Notes: generated from the letters alone by a model not told the origin. 64,000 bases of DNA from Whitmania pigra (GCA_021613335.1 JAJTWR010000236.1:1197001-1261000), one strand, 5' to 3'. Shown: positions 1 through 15,396, numbered from the stretch's first letter. Translations and numbers: made by a program.

Positions 1-2050
1 TATCATTTTCGGGCTCATCTCGCTCGTCGGGAATGCTTTTGTTTTTGTCTCGTTCGTGTCGTCAAGGAGACTCAGAACGGGTGCGTTTTGCAAAGCTTAT
101 CAAGCTTGTCTTAGAATTTTGCACAAAATTGCTTAATTAAAAATAAATTTTTTTTAACTATTTGTAGTTTTTAAATGTTATAATTGCATTTTTACGTGCA
201 CCAACTTTTAAGAAACTGCCCGATCATTTTTGAACAGACCTTGTGGAAAGAGATGACATTTCAAGGCAAAATCGATTTTTTTTTTCTTATCAAGACGGAA
301 CCACACGCACGCATGCGCTTTGATTTGTTTACATTTTTCGACGATAAATTATCCGACTTCAATTTTAATAAAAAAAAAATATTAAAAAAAAGAAAAAATA
401 AAAAATAAATAAAAAATCTACTTTTCGCATCCAGGCCAAAACCTCATGCTGTTAAACGTATCGTTTGCCGACATCATCTACGTATTCTCCCTGGTACCCG
501 TTACACTGCTGAGCTACGCCGTCGAGAGCGGTTCTCCGGCGTTTCAAATTCAGCCGACCACGTGTCGCAGCGCTTATTACGTCATCTTCGTCACCGTGTA
601 CGTCACCATGTACACTCTGGTGGTGGCCTGCTTCTTCAGATTTTCATGTCTATGGTGCAGGGGTAGAGATTCAAGAAAGGGCAATTCAAGGTATCGTGTT
701 TGTTGCTTGACATCGAAGCGTACGAAAATTTTTTTTTTAAAGATGTGATTGTGTGATTAATCGATCGATTAATGAAAAATTGAGTTCGAGTTTATATTGG
801 CAATTTTCTTAAAGTTCATCCAATCAAATAATTGAACGACCCGTGCATAAATAATCACACACACAGTGATGTTTATTCAAATAAACCTAATTGATTATTC
901 ATTTGCCAAGATCGTTGACCCTGTGCAATGCCGGTATTCTCTGCCTGGTGGTATGGATTGCGTTCATCCTGTCACACGTCAGACTCCTCATCCAGTCATC
1001 CAACCATGACGGAAACCCGAGCTACTCGCACTGGAAGTACTTCCTTTGCCACACGGATGATGTTACTTGGGGCGGAGATGGCAAACAGACGCCGTCGACG
1101 GAGGAGATGAAAACTCTTTGGGTAAACAACGAAAGCTTCATTATCATATTCATTATCATATTGTCGCTCTTGTGTTGTTTATTTTTTCGTCAATTACTAT
1201 CGCATTTGCTATCTATCGATTGTAATTTATTTATGTAGCGCCGTGTGTGTATGTAGCGTCAGGTGTTAATCAGTCGTACATCGCTAATTCCCAGGCGCGC
1301 TGGACGATACACAGTGGAAACAATGGCATCACATAACCATATTCGATAAAATATTAATAATTTTAGTAGAGTATAGTAATGTTGTTAACAACGGTTATTA
1401 ATTAAATGATACTTTACCTTGACTTATTGTAACGATATGTTCGCAATGAACAAGATTTAAGGACCATGCAGACTACTCTAGCCATCGACGACATACGTGT
1501 TTAATTATTAATTATTTTGGGAGCAGGTTTGGACCCGTAATCCCCACCCACCCACCCACCCCCCTAAATACGGCCCGGCCTACGTCCATCCTAAAAACTT
1601 AATTTTTAAATTTAAAATGCTGTACCGCGGTGCGAATTCACTCTTATCTCGGTCGAGTTTAAATGAAAAGGTTGCGTTTAATTACAAACGATTAAAGCAT
1701 TAAAAGCTTCAAATGAAACCGTGGTCTCATCGCCTACCACGGAGGCGATGATAATTCCCTCCTTTATCACCGTGTTATCTAATAAATAAGACACTGCGCC
1801 CTGTGGCCGATGGCGTGAATTATGGGACCGGTGTGATTAAGAAATCCACGGCCTGAATCTTATCTACGTATTAACTTCATATACGATTTCAAAAAGTCAG
1901 GCGAGGTAAGAAAGAAGCTCTCTGCTTTTAATGGGGGTTCGTCAACTCCTTGCATCATCTTTGCCAGCTGCAGGTATGAAAACTCAATGGAAAGTAAACT
2001 TGGATTCGATGAGTTTTCAGGATGATGACGGCGATGATGGTGATGACGAC

Positions 2051-2134
<84 letters not shown>

Positions 2135-2603
2135 GAGGGTGATGATGATGATGATGATTTCGCCAGACGGAGAGAGAAAGAGAAGCAACATGATCATCAC
2201 GAATCCCAACGTTGAACGTTGAATCCGAATACTCCCGCGTATCTCGGACATCTAAATACAAACAAACGTAGCGTTCTGTGAACAAGTTTTCACGGAACAA
2301 CAACATCACCACGGAACACGGACACACGTACGCGAGTGAGACACGGAGTTCTACACGGAGATGCGAGTCTCTGATTAGTCGAACGGCGTTTCCATGGAGG
2401 CTCCGGTGGCACTTCTTGTTTGTGAATTTATCTTTTAAAAAGTCTACGGCATCGCGACTCCTGTTACCGACTGATGTTGAATGAGAGCCGGGAGACGGGA
2501 GACGGGCAAATTTCGCGGGTTATTGTGATGCGATATCTTCGATAGGTGATGATGATGGTGGTGATGATGATGATGATGACGACGATGACGATGATGATGA
2601 TGG

Positions 2604-2659
<56 letters not shown>

Positions 2660-4415
2660 TGATGATGATGATGATGATGGTTGTGGTGATCATGATGCCT
2701 GATGATGGTGATGATGTCTGTTATAATGATAACGATGATGTTTGTGATGATGATGACGATGTTGATGATGATGATGAATAGCCCTGATGAATAGCCCTGA
2801 ATGCCTGATGATGGTGATGATGTCTGTTATAATGATAACGAGGATGCGTGTGATGATGATGACGATGTTGATAAAGATGACGATGTTGATGATGATGATG
2901 ACGATGTTGATAAATAGCCCTGAATCACCACTAACACCTGAAGAGAATTATAATAACTCTAGCCTCCAAATTTTGAATTGTCTTCTTGAAAACTCTATGA
3001 GGCTTAATGAAGTCTCTTGAACTGACTTATTATCAGTACGCAACACTTTTCCTTAACTTTGTTTATAAACCTGGCGTCCGTCTAGTGCCCGAGAGGAGTA
3101 AATTCCCCAGCCACGAAAGTGCAGTGCCCTCTGGTATAACAAGTGGGCAGAAGCGACCTTGAGAACTTATCAGGATTCGTCTAATCTAATCTATGGGAGG
3201 GCTCTAGGCTCGTGGATATAAGAACACACACGCATGAAGGAACACGTGTTAAATAACCCTGGGGTGAAATGAGACCAAATGAGGTATTTTAGCATGAAGG
3301 GAAGAATATGGGCGAACATTCATCTTGTCTTATTTAATTCTTAATCTAATTTTTCATCGTTAATTCAAAACGTCTGAAGACACATTTTTTTTTCACTTAC
3401 AAGATGATTTTTCATTTCACATTTTAAATATCTCCTTCTCAAGTAATCGGACACGACCCGGCATCATGATTGCCTTGACAGCAACGCTTAAATCTCGAGA
3501 TATCTCTTGAAATGTTTAATTTTTCTATTTTTCAAAATAATCTCAAAATTCCGGTGCCACTCTGAAGATCTTTAACAGGGCATCGCCCTATAATACTTTT
3601 GCGGAATGCCGTTATAATTTAGAGCATAAATGTGTGTAGCGTTTTTTGATTCTACATCGCGAAATCATCGCATACAGTGTAGTATAAATTGTAACATTAA
3701 GTAAAGCATAACATTACCATGTATGTTACATCACGAATACATAAAACGTAGTATAAATTATAATTAATTATGAAGTATTTTTTTTTAATTTTCATTTAAG
3801 ATCATATTTCTGACATGTGCCTTCATCGTCCCGACAATCATCATCCTGTTCTTTGCCGTGCTCGTGTGGAGGCGCGGTCAATCGGATCTTACGTCATCGA
3901 TCACCGTGACCAATCACAGAGGGGGCATGACGCGCTCGCAAAGTCAAGCCCATCACTACGAGACCATTCAGAACCTGGAGAACGATGCCAAACGAAAGAA
4001 AGAACTGACCATGGTCGTCGTCACGACTGCCCTTATCAGGTTCCTCTGCTGGTTGCCAGTTCTTTGCGTCGCCATGGTCATAACCTTCAACCCCCAAAGG
4101 ACGAACCATATCGCCACTTGTCAAGAGGGCTCGAATCTCAGAAGGGCGGAGCTGTTTGGCGTCTGCATGACGATAGTGGCTACCTGTAGTACCGCCTTCA
4201 TTTACTGCGGATTGGTCGAGGATTTCAAGCAAAGGGCATGGTCTTGCATCGGGGGCAGGAGAAGGGGCAAGCACCCTCACAATAGGGTGAACATCGGGAC
4301 GGTGCTCGGCAACAACGCCACCCTCACGTTGAACGGAGTGAAGATGGCCGAAATGAATGAAACCATCATGTCCATCATAACTGACAGTTCGAATCACATC
4401 AACTATGCAGGATGA
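1..4415 (+). CDS. Class A (rhodopsin-like) neuropeptide-type GPCR, 5' end outside window
   Basis: Four exons are visible: <1-80, 435-690, 911-1121 and 3801-4415, joining in phases 1, 2 and 0. TM1 carries the Gly-Asn pair (exon 1). TM2 reads NVSFADIIYVF and keeps the conserved Asp. TM3 starts after the disulfide-type Cys in TTCRSAYYV. TM4 has the conserved Trp (VVWIAF), TM5 its Pro (FIVPTII) and TM6 the CWLP motif. TM7 is followed by an amphipathic helix-8-like segment. The layout and the TM3 stretch VTVYVTMYTLV resemble allatostatin-A/galanin-type peptide receptors (inference). Two hallmarks are missing: the D-R-F/Y triplet at the end of TM3 is F-R-F, and TM7 reads S-T-A-F-I-Y where N-P-x-x-Y is expected. 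The 2.7-kb last intron holds GAT microsatellites. The start codon and N-terminus lie left of the window. The receptor class is secure; the ligand is unknown. Confidence 0.85.
2021..2158. repeat. (GAT)n microsatellite in GPCR intron 3
   Basis: Nearly pure GAT/GAC trinucleotide tract, about 140 bp. It creates poly-Asp, poly-Met and (reverse strand) poly-His or poly-Ile open frames that are not genes. Confidence 0.95.
2547..2911. repeat. Second, imperfect (GAT)n tract in GPCR intron 3
   Basis: Interrupted GAT/GAC repeat. A segment of about 90 bp, beginning near the words tgcctgatgatggtg at 2695, is repeated near 2800, so the tract also contains a short direct duplication. Confidence 0.85.
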
Positions 4416-7400
4416 TGAAATCAATACTGCCAAGATAGCGACGACGTTGATGACGTCAGTTCAAGATGATGACGATGTTGATGATATCAGCTTAGGATGA
4501 CGATGATGACATCAGTTCAGGATGATGACGATGACGCAGATAGAAAGGGGTGATGTTGCGCCAGACTTTGTTATAAGTAGAGACGTGTTTGCCTGGCGAT
4601 ATCCTTAAATTTCTCGTAATTTCAGCCCAGTGCAGGCTCTTTGTATCTCTGCTTTGCACTCAACTCGTACATGAATTGCTAGCTTGAGAACAATCGAACT
4701 TGCGGAATGATTTAAACTTTTCAAAATGAATTATTCTAATCATGCAGACCTGTACATAAAAACATAGTTGCGTTCAAATTGAAAATCCCGTTACTACTGT
4801 TGCCGTGTTACTGTGCACACCCTCTGTTAGATAGAATACCTTCATTTCATCGGTAACGATGACGACGATGATGACGGTGACGACGACGATGACAAACTCA
4901 ACATCCTGATCGGGACACGTTGTCGAGCAGTGCTTATTTTTTCACATTATTTTGGAATAATTTGTTTTAAAGAATTTTCTAAAATAAAACTTGAAATTCT
5001 TTCGAGTTCTCAATCCGGCAGAAGCTTTAGCATACAAAGAATATCTTCCAAATTTTTCAAAAAAAAAAAAAATAATAATAATAATGTCAAAAAAAATTGC
5101 AAAAGAAACTAAATTTAAAATAAAAATAACAAGCTGGATTCAATGTGTTAAACATAAAACACCGCGCGTACAGGTCTGGACCAGTCTTAATCGCAAACAT
5201 GACACCTTTACTTCCTCTTAACCATCCATGTCATGAACAGTGTCGAATTTTTCCAGAAGTCCTCAGCTTATCCGGCCATTCTCGATGCGCCTCGTTTCTG
5301 TTTACAAGATGGCCGTTCTAGCTTCTTAAATTCTGAAATTTACGACTGATGAAATGTTAACACAAGTTTCGTGCAAAAGTCGAAGACATAAGTTTTATAA
5401 TTTATTTAATAATTTCTATTAATCTGTTTGCACTTCAAAATTTCCATTCCCCGTTAAACAGCGGAATAAGTTTTATTGCAATTAGGTCGAGACGGCGTTA
5501 TTCATCAAAGCGAGATTGTTAGCAACTGAGTAATACGTGATCATAAATTACCTTTATGTTCTCCTGTTTTGATCTGTGCCTCTACGTGTGGATCTGCCTG
5601 ATGTTGACTCCATCTGTTCGATAAAACCTCCATTAACCAATAGGCAAGCGTTCATTCCCACAGAGATCTCTATTATTATAATTATGTTATTAATAAATTT
5701 CTCCATTTTTTTTTTTGAAAATTGTTCAATTCACTTGCTGAATTGCTAGACGTATCGATTGAAATGATTGCTTAATTAAATTGGCAGCTTAGTCAGACTC
5801 AAACATTAATACCTGATCAGATTAACTGAATAATAATTATTATTACCTGATCGGATTAACTAAATAATAATTATTATTACCTGATCGGATTAACTAAATA
5901 ATAATTATTATTACCTAATCGGATTAACTGAATAATAATTATTATTACCTGATCAGATTAACTAAATAATTATTATTATTACCTGGTCGGATTAGGTGAA
6001 TAATAATTATGATTAAAAGCGTTTATGATCGCCGTTAATGGTGTGAACGGACGATGAAGTTGATGGATGGACGGACGGGACAAAAGCGCCAAAGGAAAGA
6101 CATAAATCCCCATTGACTTCTAAGTATCCGGTGACGTCCGTCCACTCACTGTAAGGTCTCGATCTCACCTCAACGATACAGATTTCATCATGGCAGGCAG
6201 ACTTCTGATCGTTCAGGATTTTGTGAGATAACGATGACAAGTGAGTGGATGATTTACGGCCTTTCCCAAGTTCTCAAAGCGTCAACTTATACAGCTACCT
6301 ATACTGTAACTGGAGTTCTTGTTTTGTCACGTGTCTCACAAATGGTATCCATGGTGAGGAATTGATTACATCGAAGACGACCTTAAAGGGTATACATTAA
6401 GACAACTTAGAGACTATTTCTGAGACTATCAAAATATAATGAATAGCCTTATTTAGTTCGTTAATGTAGTTATTTATTTATAATATTAACAAATTATTTA
6501 CGTAACGTCTTTTCAAATTGATGGTAAAACAGAATATATTTTTTATATTTGACATGAGAACAAATTTGAAAAAAAAAACGCAAAACTTAAAATTACATCT
6601 TCTAAGACTCCTCTCAATCTCGTGATATTTAAATCATTGATAACATATTTTTCAGGCTTTGCAAAACTTCAAAAGCGTTAAAAAATTAAACTAAATTTTC
6701 TGGTCTCAGAGGTGGTCCTTGATTTAAATTTTCAAACCGATGAAGAGAAGAAGACTATTAGTTGTGACGTTTCTGATTGGTTGGCATTTATTTAAAATTC
6801 GGAAATGCATCCATCATTCTGTTGTCATAGTGACAGCTTTCCAGCTGGCCGGATGGTGGTGGAATGATGCATTAATTATGAATTGTTTTTCAGAAAATTT
6901 AAAACAATATTTTGAAAATAATGATTTCATAAAAATTATTCTATAATTGAATTTTTTTTTAATTTTTAATGTTTTATTTATCAAGAAGAAAATGAATATC
7001 GTACACAATTTTCGAATCATCTTCGATATTATCAAAATTTTCAACTCTTTTGATTGCCTCTCAACGTTCCTGAACTATTATTAAATATTAAAATTGGTCG
7101 TAATTATCTTCAACAATTAATTATCTTCTCATTAAATCCTCAATTAAAATTGCAACCGAATACCTCTTTAAGTACAAGTACTTCAAGTTTCAAGTACAAC
7201 AAGTACGCGTTAATTTGGATTTCGGACTGGCGAGCAGAAGAGTACTTGTTGTTTCTGGTCAACGAATCTGAATTTCCTCTCGAAGCTCGTAATGAGATCT
7301 TCAGAAACCAATCTCCGTCTCGTTTGTATTTCAGTTTTGCATTTTCCTACATCACATAAATTGGATTTAATTTTTGATTTATTAATTTGAATTTGCTAGC

Positions 7401-8251
7401 TTTTATTTACAGTTTTCTTTACAGCACCGTCGTCAAAATATTTAAGAATTCCCAGTATTATTTCTCTCTTTTATCAACATTATTATGATATGTCATAGAA
7501 AATATTTAGGACATTAACTACTAAGTAATTACATTTCAAATGAGTAGGCTTTTCAACTTTTTAAAATTTTTTATCATCACTTTTCCTCTAACGATATTTG
7601 TCAATTTATTTGGTGACAAAGCAGATGGTCAATATTTTAACTGGCGCGCCACAATGACACAAATAACAACGAAGACTGAACAAGTACCAAACATTTGCCT
7701 TTTGAAACGAGGTTGTCTTCAGGGACGACCTTTTTTCAAATTTTTGCAAATCTTTAAATGGTGCAGTTGAACGCAATCGGATGGCATGGCTGGGTTACAG
7801 AGAAATAGAATTATTGAAATCACCAACCATTGCAATAGTAATTAATCTTTGTAATTAATTTTTAGGAGGAGGCAATGTATTCAGATCCGGTAGAAATATT
7901 TAAAATGTGACTATCGAAATTTGGAGGTTGATTAAAAAATGAGTGATTTATCAGACAGACACTAGTCTTCTTAAACTACTGCAAATAAAATATTATGATA
8001 TGTTATATTATATTGATGGTTTCACTAATAACATCACCTCATCACACGTGGAAGTTTGCATTAATAAAAATTGCTGTTTTTATTTGCAAATCACTGGAAT
8101 AAAAAAAAAATAATAATACAAAATATGCATCAATGGAAGCTGTTAGAAGTGGACAATCTCTTTCAGAACTAATGTCTTAATGATATATAACCTGTCAGCA
8201 ATGAAAAACATTTGATTGAAAAATTATTTTATAACTTTCAACTAAGTACTT
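4416..8251. other. Intergenic, no gene recognised
   Basis: AT-rich DNA between the GPCR stop codon and the 3' end of the RIIa paralogue B. It holds imperfect GATGAC repeats (about 4430-4530 and 4855-4895) and the 34-bp minisatellite at 5812-6015. Open frames here are short and have no recognisable domain or splice context. The only mildly protein-like one, at 7540-7770, is listed under findings. Confidence 0.6.
5812..6015. repeat. 34-bp tandem repeat, about six copies
   Basis: The unit begins acctgatcggattaact and ends in an AT-only stretch, ataataattattatt, which is itself an inverted repeat. Copies differ at one to a few positions and there are no spacers between them. It is therefore a minisatellite and not a CRISPR-like array. 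Confidence 0.9.
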
Positions 8252-10839
<2,588 letters not shown>

Positions 10840-11507
10840 CTGCAATAAAAATTCAATATATCGAAATAGGTGAACATAGCAAGCATTAAAATGCATTAAA
10901 ATAAACATCGGTCGTGACTGCGTGAGAATTAAGAAGCCAGCCTGCTATAGACAATGGTTTGTATTAATCGCTATGTTTAATCAACCAGAGAATGGCCGAG
11001 TTGAAAACTGGCTATCTTTGCTAAGCATTTGGAATTCCTAGACTATAACACGCACAAGTCAAACTACTTTTAAAAGTTCAAAGATTCTTGAACCATACCG
11101 GCTATCACAACTTATTGAAAATGACTGAGCAAGATCAAATATATGCATTACCAATTAATCTATCATCAGCGATCTTTTTTTACGTTGTTGTGAATTATTG
11201 AAGCGATTCATCAAACGCAGGCAAATGGTCTGGCTCGATTTCCGAAAATTGAAATTAATGAAATTACCAACCATTTGACGATTAAAAGTTCACATTGATT
11301 AAAACTAATCATTTTTACGTCACCGCGAATGTTCCACCATAGAACATTAAGTTAGAATTAATAAGATTTGCTGTTTTTATTTGCTTTTCACTAAAAAAAA
11401 AAATATGCACAAATGTGAACTTAAAATTAGTGAACCTTCTGCAGAACAACAATTTTAATGACACTTATCAACCCAACGAAGAATATTTGATTAAAGAATT
11501 TCTCATT
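10840..11507. other. Gap between paralogues B and A
   Basis: It should contain the 3' UTR of paralogue A and any 5' exon of paralogue B. The segment around 11330-11500 aligns by eye with 8040-8250 (shared words include gctgtttttatttgc and atttgattaaagaa/atttgattgaaaaa). It is therefore the duplicated 3' flank of the other copy. No further coding exon was found. Confidence 0.55.
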
Positions 11508-12917
11508 TTAGTTATGTTTCACGACATCTGGAAGAACTTGACTTCTTGACTTGGAAGATGTCTTTTTGATTTCATTCTTGAAGCACGCGGTACTAGAAAA
11601 TTTCTTTGCCGGTTTGACTTTTTCATAACCCACGTGACAGGTATCGATAGGAGGAGGATCAATTACCGATGAGTCCATTTCCGGCGAATTTTGCTCCAAT
11701 AAACATGGATCTTCATGATTTAAAAAAAATTCATTTTGAATTGAATTTAAAAATTTAAATTGAATTGAATTTAAAAATTTAAATTGAATTTAACAATTTA
11801 CCTGTCACCAAAGCCGGTCGGATTTCCTGTTCATAATCTATATGAAACTGGTCGATAGGAGGGACGTCAATTGTCGACACCTCCAGCAATGACGTTGTTT
11901 CGTCAACATCGCCTTAACGACAGAAAATGGAATAAAGTTGAGCTACAAATTGGAGCTACAATTTTCTCTTGTGAATTTACCGAGTTTATCGTTCCACGGA
12001 GGTCGGATAACGCCTTGGTAGCGAGGATGACAGGAATCAATAGGAGCAGGATCGATACTCGATTTTTCCAATATTACTCCAGGCTCGTCCCGATATTTTG
12101 GCTCTAGGTAAAGATGAAAATAGTTGAAATTGTTTAACCTTGAAAGGCGTTAGCGATTAATTAATGGAACGTTCAAATTAATCACTTAGTTTCTCGTTCC
12201 ACGGAGGTACGTTCTTTCCATAGTACTCCATGTGGTAAATATTTCTAGGAGCAGGATCGATATCCGACTTTTCCAAGAACTCGGCAGTTTCATCCAAATG
12301 GCAGAAGCCTTAGCGAATGTGGCAGTGGGATATACAAATTATCCAAAATATTCAAAATCACTCAAATGCCAAAAGAAGATATCTTACCAAAGTCGTCGTC
12401 AACTAGAATTAAAAAAAAAAAAAACAAACTATATTTTAGTCACTCGATCGCTTTGAACTAAGATTTGAAATTATTTACCATCACCATACAAGTCTTCTTC
12501 GCGCAGGTTATATCGTCTCATCACCCTTTCATCCAGTCGTTTATCCAAGAAACTAGATATGCGACTAATCATATCCTTAGGACGAGGCTTTACGCTGATG
12601 ACGAATCTCATAATGTCTTCCAGTAACGAATCGAAGCCTTGCGGAGCCATGCTTTCGACTTTTGCCTTGCGACAGTTTCTCATAAATTTACTCTTCCGTA
12701 TTTTTTCCCACTTTTCGATTTCACTTTCAATCTGGTTATTTTCAATCTCCATTTCTTTTTTCTCTTTTGGAGTTAAATAGCCCCTCTTTGTGGAACGGCT
12801 GGTAGTAACAACAACAGGGGTCTTTACTCCGCAGACGCTTCTGGTTCGAGTCTTTTTAGGCTGGATGCTCGGCAGAAAGTTCAACGTGTTATCGAATTTT
12901 ATATTGCAGTGTGACAT
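11508..12917 (-). CDS. RIIa-domain protein with PPxD...GY repeat exons, paralogue A (complete, 337 aa)
   Basis: Exons on the reverse strand: 12917-12479, 12402-12388 (only 15 nt), 12308-12186, 12103-11981, 11912-11802 and 11710-11508. Every junction is phase 1 and the sum is 1014 nt, ending in TAA. Start: MSHCNIKFDN at 12917. Residues 1-90 are basic, with the coiled-coil-prone stretch KEKKEMEIENNQIESEIEKW. Residues about 92-132 (from GFDSLLEDIM to SSFLDKRL) look like an RIIa docking domain. The microexon adds VDDDF. Four repeat exons then carry S-x-I-D-P-A-P, I-D-V-P-P-I-D or I-D-P-P-P-I-D cores followed by a Tyr; two also share a PPWNxKL tail. The last exon fuses a repeat with a Lys/Ser-rich tail. 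RIIa proteins typically act in the sperm flagellum or axoneme; that role is inferred. No named orthologue was recognised. Confidence 0.75.
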
Positions 12918-13161
12918 TTTTAGGCAGTTTGAAATTAGATTTATTGGTGAGTTGGGCAATCGACAGAAAATATTTGAAAACCGAGCCGCTAGCCGGTGAC
13001 GCGAAACCACGAAACGAGATTCGAAAATAAATAATTAAAAGTAGATTTAACAACACAACACAATACAATTCAATCAATGCAATCTAAAATGGAATGTTTG
13101 TAAGTTTGAGTATAGACGTCTAAAAGAAGATTAACAATTTCACTTTTATCCATTATTCGTT

Positions 13162-14738
13162 TCAACAAGTCATCGCTTCTTTCTTATTGTTCTCCTTTCT
13201 AGAAGCATTTTTTTGTGACTGGCTTCTGCTGTTACTAGAGAATTGTCTCAACTCTTCTAATTTCTGCTGCTGACGTCGTCTGTTGACCCTAAATGTCAAA
13301 ATCAAATGTCTGTGTTTAATTAGAATAAAAAAAATCGTATTATAAAAACAACTTCAGATAAAGAAACAAATTACAAATGTGAATCCCGTTCCTGGGGCTT
13401 ATTGTCGATTCTTGTTGTCGTCATCGCAACAACCAACTTGGACAAAAGCAACTGATTGTTTCTTTCAATTAAAGCTTGTTCTTCCTGTTGTTTCTAAAGG
13501 GTGCGTGAATATGTAAATGCACGTCAGTGACATTTTGTTAAACTCTGAATATGAACAAACTTTGTACTTTCCCTACTTTGAAAAATAGCAAATTAAGTGT
13601 TTAATCTTAAAAATTCATATTAAAAACATTTCAGTATAAATCTATTTTAAACAAAAATGTGAAATGTTTATGAGCTTATTTACTTTCAACTTTTTCATGT
13701 TGCAGTAGACATGAGGATAGATTTTTGGAGGTCTATTATCCACTACAGATTTCACTTGAGCAATCTTTAATGATGAACTAACATCTCCACAAGCATGAAA
13801 CAATCTAATTATGATTTATGCCTAAATACCTTTCTTCTATGCAGAAGATAGTTCGTGGTGTCTCTTCTTATCTGTTATTCACAATTATGTTCAAAATTAT
13901 GCACCAAAATGTTCTGAAACTCAGGAAATTAGTTTAATTTCAAGATATTTTCTAGACAAAGTAATGCTTACTCCTTGAATATTAATCGGATCCAGGCCGT
14001 ACCTTGGGTATCTTGGTTCGTATTTTGGCTCTCTTTTCCTCCATCTTGCAGCACTAGAATTCGTCGACAGCTCAGAAACAGACACCAGATGATTTCTGTT
14101 ATCTTCGCCTTTTCTGTGTGGCTCTTTATATTTGCTTGATTTTATGCTACTGTCCACAGACTTGCTCCCCCGACTGAAAATTAGTCGAACATGAGATCCA
14201 AGTTAAATGCACAAATGACGTTTTGCGCAACAATGATCGACTTATATCGCATTTCTTACGACGCATTATCTTATTTAAGTATAGAGCATGTAAATTGAAT
14301 AAATTTCAGCACTAACAATCACAATCGCCATTGTTATTGTTGAAGATAATTTGAACAATCGATCTTTTCAAACCTTCCTCTCGATGAGGACCTCGAAGGA
14401 CTTCTTGATCTCGAGTCAGACTTGGATCTGCTTCTCGAGCTCGAGGCAGAGCGACTCGACCTTGATCTGCTTCTACTCCGTGACCTAGTTCGTGCTCTCG
14501 ACGACCTTGATGCCGACCTAGACTTGCTCCTCGACCTGCTTCTGCTGCTGGATCTAGTTCTTGACCCCTTGGTCGATCCACTTTTTCTCGACTCAGATCT
14601 TGAACTCGATCTGGATTTCGTTCTTTGTTCTTTGCTTTTTTGACTCATGTCTGACTTGGATCTTTTGTTGAAACTTTCCGACGATAATGGACTCCGTAGC
14701 GGTTTGGTCAGTTTAAATGAGTACCTGCTATGTATCAA
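13162..14738 (-). CDS. CFAP97 (hemingway)-like protein with RS-rich N-terminus, about 297 aa
   Basis: Exons on the reverse strand: 14738-14374, 14173-13972, 13764-13684, 13493-13375 and 13288-13162 (TGA), with phases 2, 0, 0, 2 and a total of 894 nt. The C-terminal half has the spaced pattern of the CFAP97/KIAA1430 family: VVDNRPPKIYPHVY, KKLKKQQEEQALIERNNQLL, an Asp-Asn pair, then VNRRRQQQKLEEL. Family members are ciliary/flagellar proteins needed for axoneme formation in spermatids. The first exon encodes about 85 residues dominated by Arg-Ser dipeptides, as in splicing factors, so an SR-type protein is the alternative for that half. The start at 14738 is tentative: an acceptor-like TAGCAG lies about 10 bases inside, and MSQKSKEQ is a further in-frame Met. 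The gene is followed head-to-head by the zinc-finger gene at 15397. Confidence 0.6.
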
Positions 14739-15396
14739 GATTTATTTCTACCGCACGAGAGTGTTTTAGTAGTGATTTATTTCGATCTTTAAGTATGCTA
14801 ATCGGGAAAAGTCGCATAGGAACAATTCTAGAGAGCACAGTTGCTTAAGAGGTCATCGTAAATAACAATGGTATGCGGTCGAGATGAAATTAGAGCACTT
14901 GCTGACAAATGCTCGGTTGCTAAGATTCCATACGTTCCACATTGACGTGTATCCTTAGTTACTCGCAAATATTGTTTCTGAATTAATGTTTAATTAATTT
15001 AATAGTAAGTAAATCGCCCGATATGTTCGATATGACACTGCAGCATTGTCACTGATAAAATCCAAAATTTTGAGCTTAGTTGATAAATAATTTCAACTCC
15101 AATTTTTTATTTATATACTATTTTAAAACCAATTTATAAACAATAGGCAAATATAAAAATATCAATTTGATTTTAAAATAATACCTTGCATCTTACCTTA
15201 AAAGGCTTTTATACGATTTCGTATCTTGCATGGTGTTTTGTTGACGATTTCGGATACTTTCCTAGCTTTTTCTAGTTTATGACACGATAAATCTTGTACT
15301 TGGTTACATTTATTAATAAATTGTAAGCATGTAGTCGGCGGTGGTACTTTCGTTTTGCCTAAAGTTTAAAATTAAATTCGTAAATTAACACTTAAA
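14739..15396. promoter_or_regulatory. Candidate shared promoter of CFAP97-like (-) and C2H2 (+) genes
   Basis: The 658 bp between two divergent start codons contain no other coding signal. It is AT-rich and has no convincing TATA box near either ATG. The call rests only on the head-to-head geometry. Confidence 0.35.

Noticed and set aside
1860..2327. Poly-His/poly-Asp/poly-Met/poly-Ile frames on both strands
   Set aside because: All come from translating the GAT microsatellite inside a GPCR intron. Similar frames at 8310-8831 and 22155-22496 come from AAT tracts.
3815..4433. Alternative frames over the GPCR last exon, including a 179-aa antisense frame
   Set aside because: Shadows of the TM5-TM7 coding exon. 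They lack domain content, and the sense frame carries CWLP and correct splice phase.
5812..6015. CRISPR-like array
   Set aside because: Repeats are directly adjacent with no unique spacers, and the genome is eukaryotic.
14312..14643. Poly-Leu/Asp plus-strand frame and alternative reverse frame over the RS region
   Set aside because: Low-complexity shadows of the RS repeat. Only the RS frame joins the downstream exon in phase.
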